Positions 6,962 to 8,086 of a DNA stretch of 8,086 nucleotides are shown here, piece by piece. The notes beneath the pieces are model-generated. The model searched no databases. It saw only the letters and a list, made by a program, of their open reading frames with translations, and was not told the DNA's origin. Each line of letters opens with the position of its first letter. The first letter of the stretch is position 1. The translations under genes and the position numbers were made by a program. The stretch comes from Limnovirga sp038203525 (lineage in GTDB: Bacteria > Bacteroidota > Bacteroidia > Chitinophagales > Chitinophagaceae): positions 1-8,086 of the forward strand of contig JBBRDW010000160.1 of the NCBI GenBank assembly GCA_038203525.1, given 5' to 3'.

Positions 6962-7003
6962 ACTCGTATTACATTACTAACTTTCCGGTAACATACAAGC
7001 TAT

Positions 7004-8002
7004 ATGAAACCATTATTCCTGTTAATCACAATTTTTTCCTGCTGCTCCATAAAAGCGCAAAGCATGGACAGTACCTATGCCCAGAAACTCGGCTATCCCC
7101 GGGGAAGCAAAGTGTTAATTTTGCACGTAGACGATGTGGGCATGAGTTACGATTCAAATGAAGGCGCTATTAATGCAATATTGAACGGAGTTGCGACTTC
7201 TTGCAGTGTAATGATGCCCTGCCCCTGGGTTCCCGGGTTTATACATTATTTAAAACAACATCCGCAGATAGATGCGGGCTTACACCTCACCCTTACTTCT
7301 GAATGGGAAAATTACCGCTGGGAAGCACTCTCCGGTAAGGCTTCTGTACCGGGCCTTACAGATAGTGAGGGTGATCTGTGGCCCACCGTTGAAGATGTGG
7401 TAAAACATGCAACTGCAGATGAAGTTTATACCGAAATAAAAGCGCAGCTGGACCGCGCAAGGTCTATGGGTTTTGAGCCATCTCATATTGATAGCCATAT
7501 GGGAACTTTATTTGCCTCACCAGCTTTTATGCAACAGTATATCAAACTCGGCATTGAAAACCATATCCCTCTAATGATGCCCGGAGGCCACGATATTTTA
7601 ATAGCAAAGCAATTACATGCTACCAATGAAACAATAGCACAAATGCAGGCAATTGGAAAAATACTTTGGAACGCAGGATTGCCGGTACTGGATGACCTGC
7701 ACAATGAAAGCTACGACTGGAAGATTCCTGACAGTATAAAGACTGATGATAAAAGTTTGCAGAAATTTAAAACCCAGAAATATATAGCAGCTATTAAATC
7801 AATTAAGGCTGGTGTTACTATGATGATCATGCATTGCACAGCACCTACAGAAGTTTTTCAACATATTTCAGACAGTGGCCCGGTGAGAAACGGCGACATG
7901 CTTGCAATGATTGATCCTGCATTTAAAAAAGCACTGGAAGATGAGCATATAATTCTCGTTACCTGGAAGGAGCTGATGAGAAGAAGAGCCACAGTGCAAT
8001 AA
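7004..8002 (+). CDS. Exported YdjC/ChbG-family carbohydrate deacetylase
   Basis: This 332-residue protein belongs to the YdjC-like (ChbG/HpnK) deacetylase family, metal-dependent enzymes that remove acetyl groups from N-acetylated sugars such as chito-oligosaccharides. Family landmarks are 'HVDDVGMS' (41-48) with Asp43/Asp44, 'GLHLTLT' (92-98) with His94, 'HIDSHMG' (161-167) with His161 and His165, and 'MIMHC' (274-278) with His277. These account for the expected metal and catalytic residues, so the enzyme looks active. The first 18-19 residues form a signal peptide ending in IKA-Q. A lipobox reading at 'IFSC' is possible but has Phe at -2, so cleavage by signal peptidase I is preferred. Export differs from the E. 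coli ChbG enzyme, which is cytoplasmic. The ATG at 7004 is chosen because it begins the signal peptide. It is transcribed divergently from the sugar porter; the substrate is unknown. Confidence 0.9.
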   Translation: MKPLFLLITIFSCCSIKAQSMDSTYAQKLGYPRGSKVLILHVDDVGMSYDSNEGAINAILNGVATSCSVMMPCPWVPGFIHYLKQHPQIDAGLHLTLTSEWENYRWEALSGKASVPGLTDSEGDLWPTVEDVVKHATADEVYTEIKAQLDRARSMGFEPSHIDSHMGTLFASPAFMQQYIKLGIENHIPLMMPGGHDILIAKQLHATNETIAQMQAIGKILWNAGLPVLDDLHNESYDWKIPDSIKTDDKSLQKFKTQKYIAAIKSIKAGVTMMIMHCTAPTEVFQHISDSGPVRNGDMLAMIDPAFKKALEDEHIILVTWKELMRRRATVQ

Positions 8003-8025
8003 ACGTATCGAGTAAAATTAATATC

Positions 8026-8077
8026 GTACAAGAATGCGGGCATTACTACAACCGGGGCAAGCTGCAACGGAAGTTCA
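8026..8077 (+). repeat. Dispersed intergenic repeat, copy D (split)
   Basis: The left half GTACAAGAATGCG (8026-8038) matches the first 13 bases of the core with one change. The right half GCAACGGAAG (8064-8073), followed by TTCA, matches copy B's GCAACGGAAGCTTCA with one base missing. About 25 unrelated bases separate the halves. The copy begins 23 nt after the YdjC-family stop codon. It may continue past the window end. Confidence 0.5.
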
Positions 8078-8086
8078 AAAGCGCAC

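Larger units (their letters stand above)
6640..7003. other. Divergent intergenic region between MFS and YdjC genes
   Basis: This is 364 nt without a convincing gene. It should hold the promoters for both divergent genes. I could not find a clean pair of Bacteroidota-type elements (TTG near -33 and TAnnTTTG near -7). The nearest matches toward the YdjC gene are TAACTTTA (6903-6910) and TAACTTTC in the 6975-6985 area, both lacking a suitably spaced upstream element. The region contains an inverted repeat at 6740-6772, dispersed repeat copy C at 6800-6818 enclosed by 6-bp inverted arms, and another inverted repeat at 6923-6961. A minus-strand reading frame of 69 codons spans 6629-6838, but its start lies next to copy C and its N-terminal codons run through that copy, so I consider it spurious. 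Confidence 0.6.

Overview
The window looks like a chromosomal segment of a Bacteroidota bacterium, most likely of the Chitinophagaceae type. This rests on A+T-rich sequence, start codons preceded by A-rich leaders with no clear Shine-Dalgarno motif, signal peptides ending in -AQ, a large AsmA-family protein of the Bacteroidota style, and an exported YdjC-family deacetylase. The taxonomic call is an inference from style, not from a marker gene.

Layout. Positions 1-162 hold the C-terminal 53 codons of a ParA/Soj-type ATPase (+). It is followed by an alpha/beta-hydrolase of the putative-esterase type (247-978, +) that ends in a strong intrinsic terminator (984-1017). Only 3 nt after that terminator's T-rich tail a large AsmA-family envelope protein begins (1021-3468, +). 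A convergent gap of 162 nt separates it from a minus-strand pair: an exported GH32 fructan beta-fructosidase/levanase-type enzyme (3631-5118, -) and a sugar-porter-family MFS transporter upstream of it (5284-6639, -). A 364-nt divergent region (6640-7003) leads to an exported YdjC/ChbG-type carbohydrate deacetylase (7004-8002, +). The window ends 84 nt later.

How the genes work together. The GH32 enzyme and the MFS porter form a compact carbohydrate-use cassette. The enzyme would release fructose (from fructans or sucrose) outside the cytoplasm, and the porter would carry a monosaccharide across the inner membrane. No susC/susD pair, fructokinase or regulator sits next to them. The YdjC protein is also carbohydrate-directed but is transcribed divergently. 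The AsmA, esterase and ParA genes look like ordinary chromosomal neighbours with no visible functional link to the cassette.

The least expected feature is a short dispersed repeat with core GTACAAGAGTGCGACGCAA. Copies lie in every intergenic gap from 3469 to the window end (3508-3526, 5222-5251, 6800-6818, and a split copy at 8026-8077), alternating in orientation and absent from the genes and from the two gaps on the left. It brackets each gene of the cassette and the YdjC gene. I see no CRISPR array, tRNA, rRNA, transposase gene or defence system, and apart from the repeat family the window reads as an ordinary chromosomal region.
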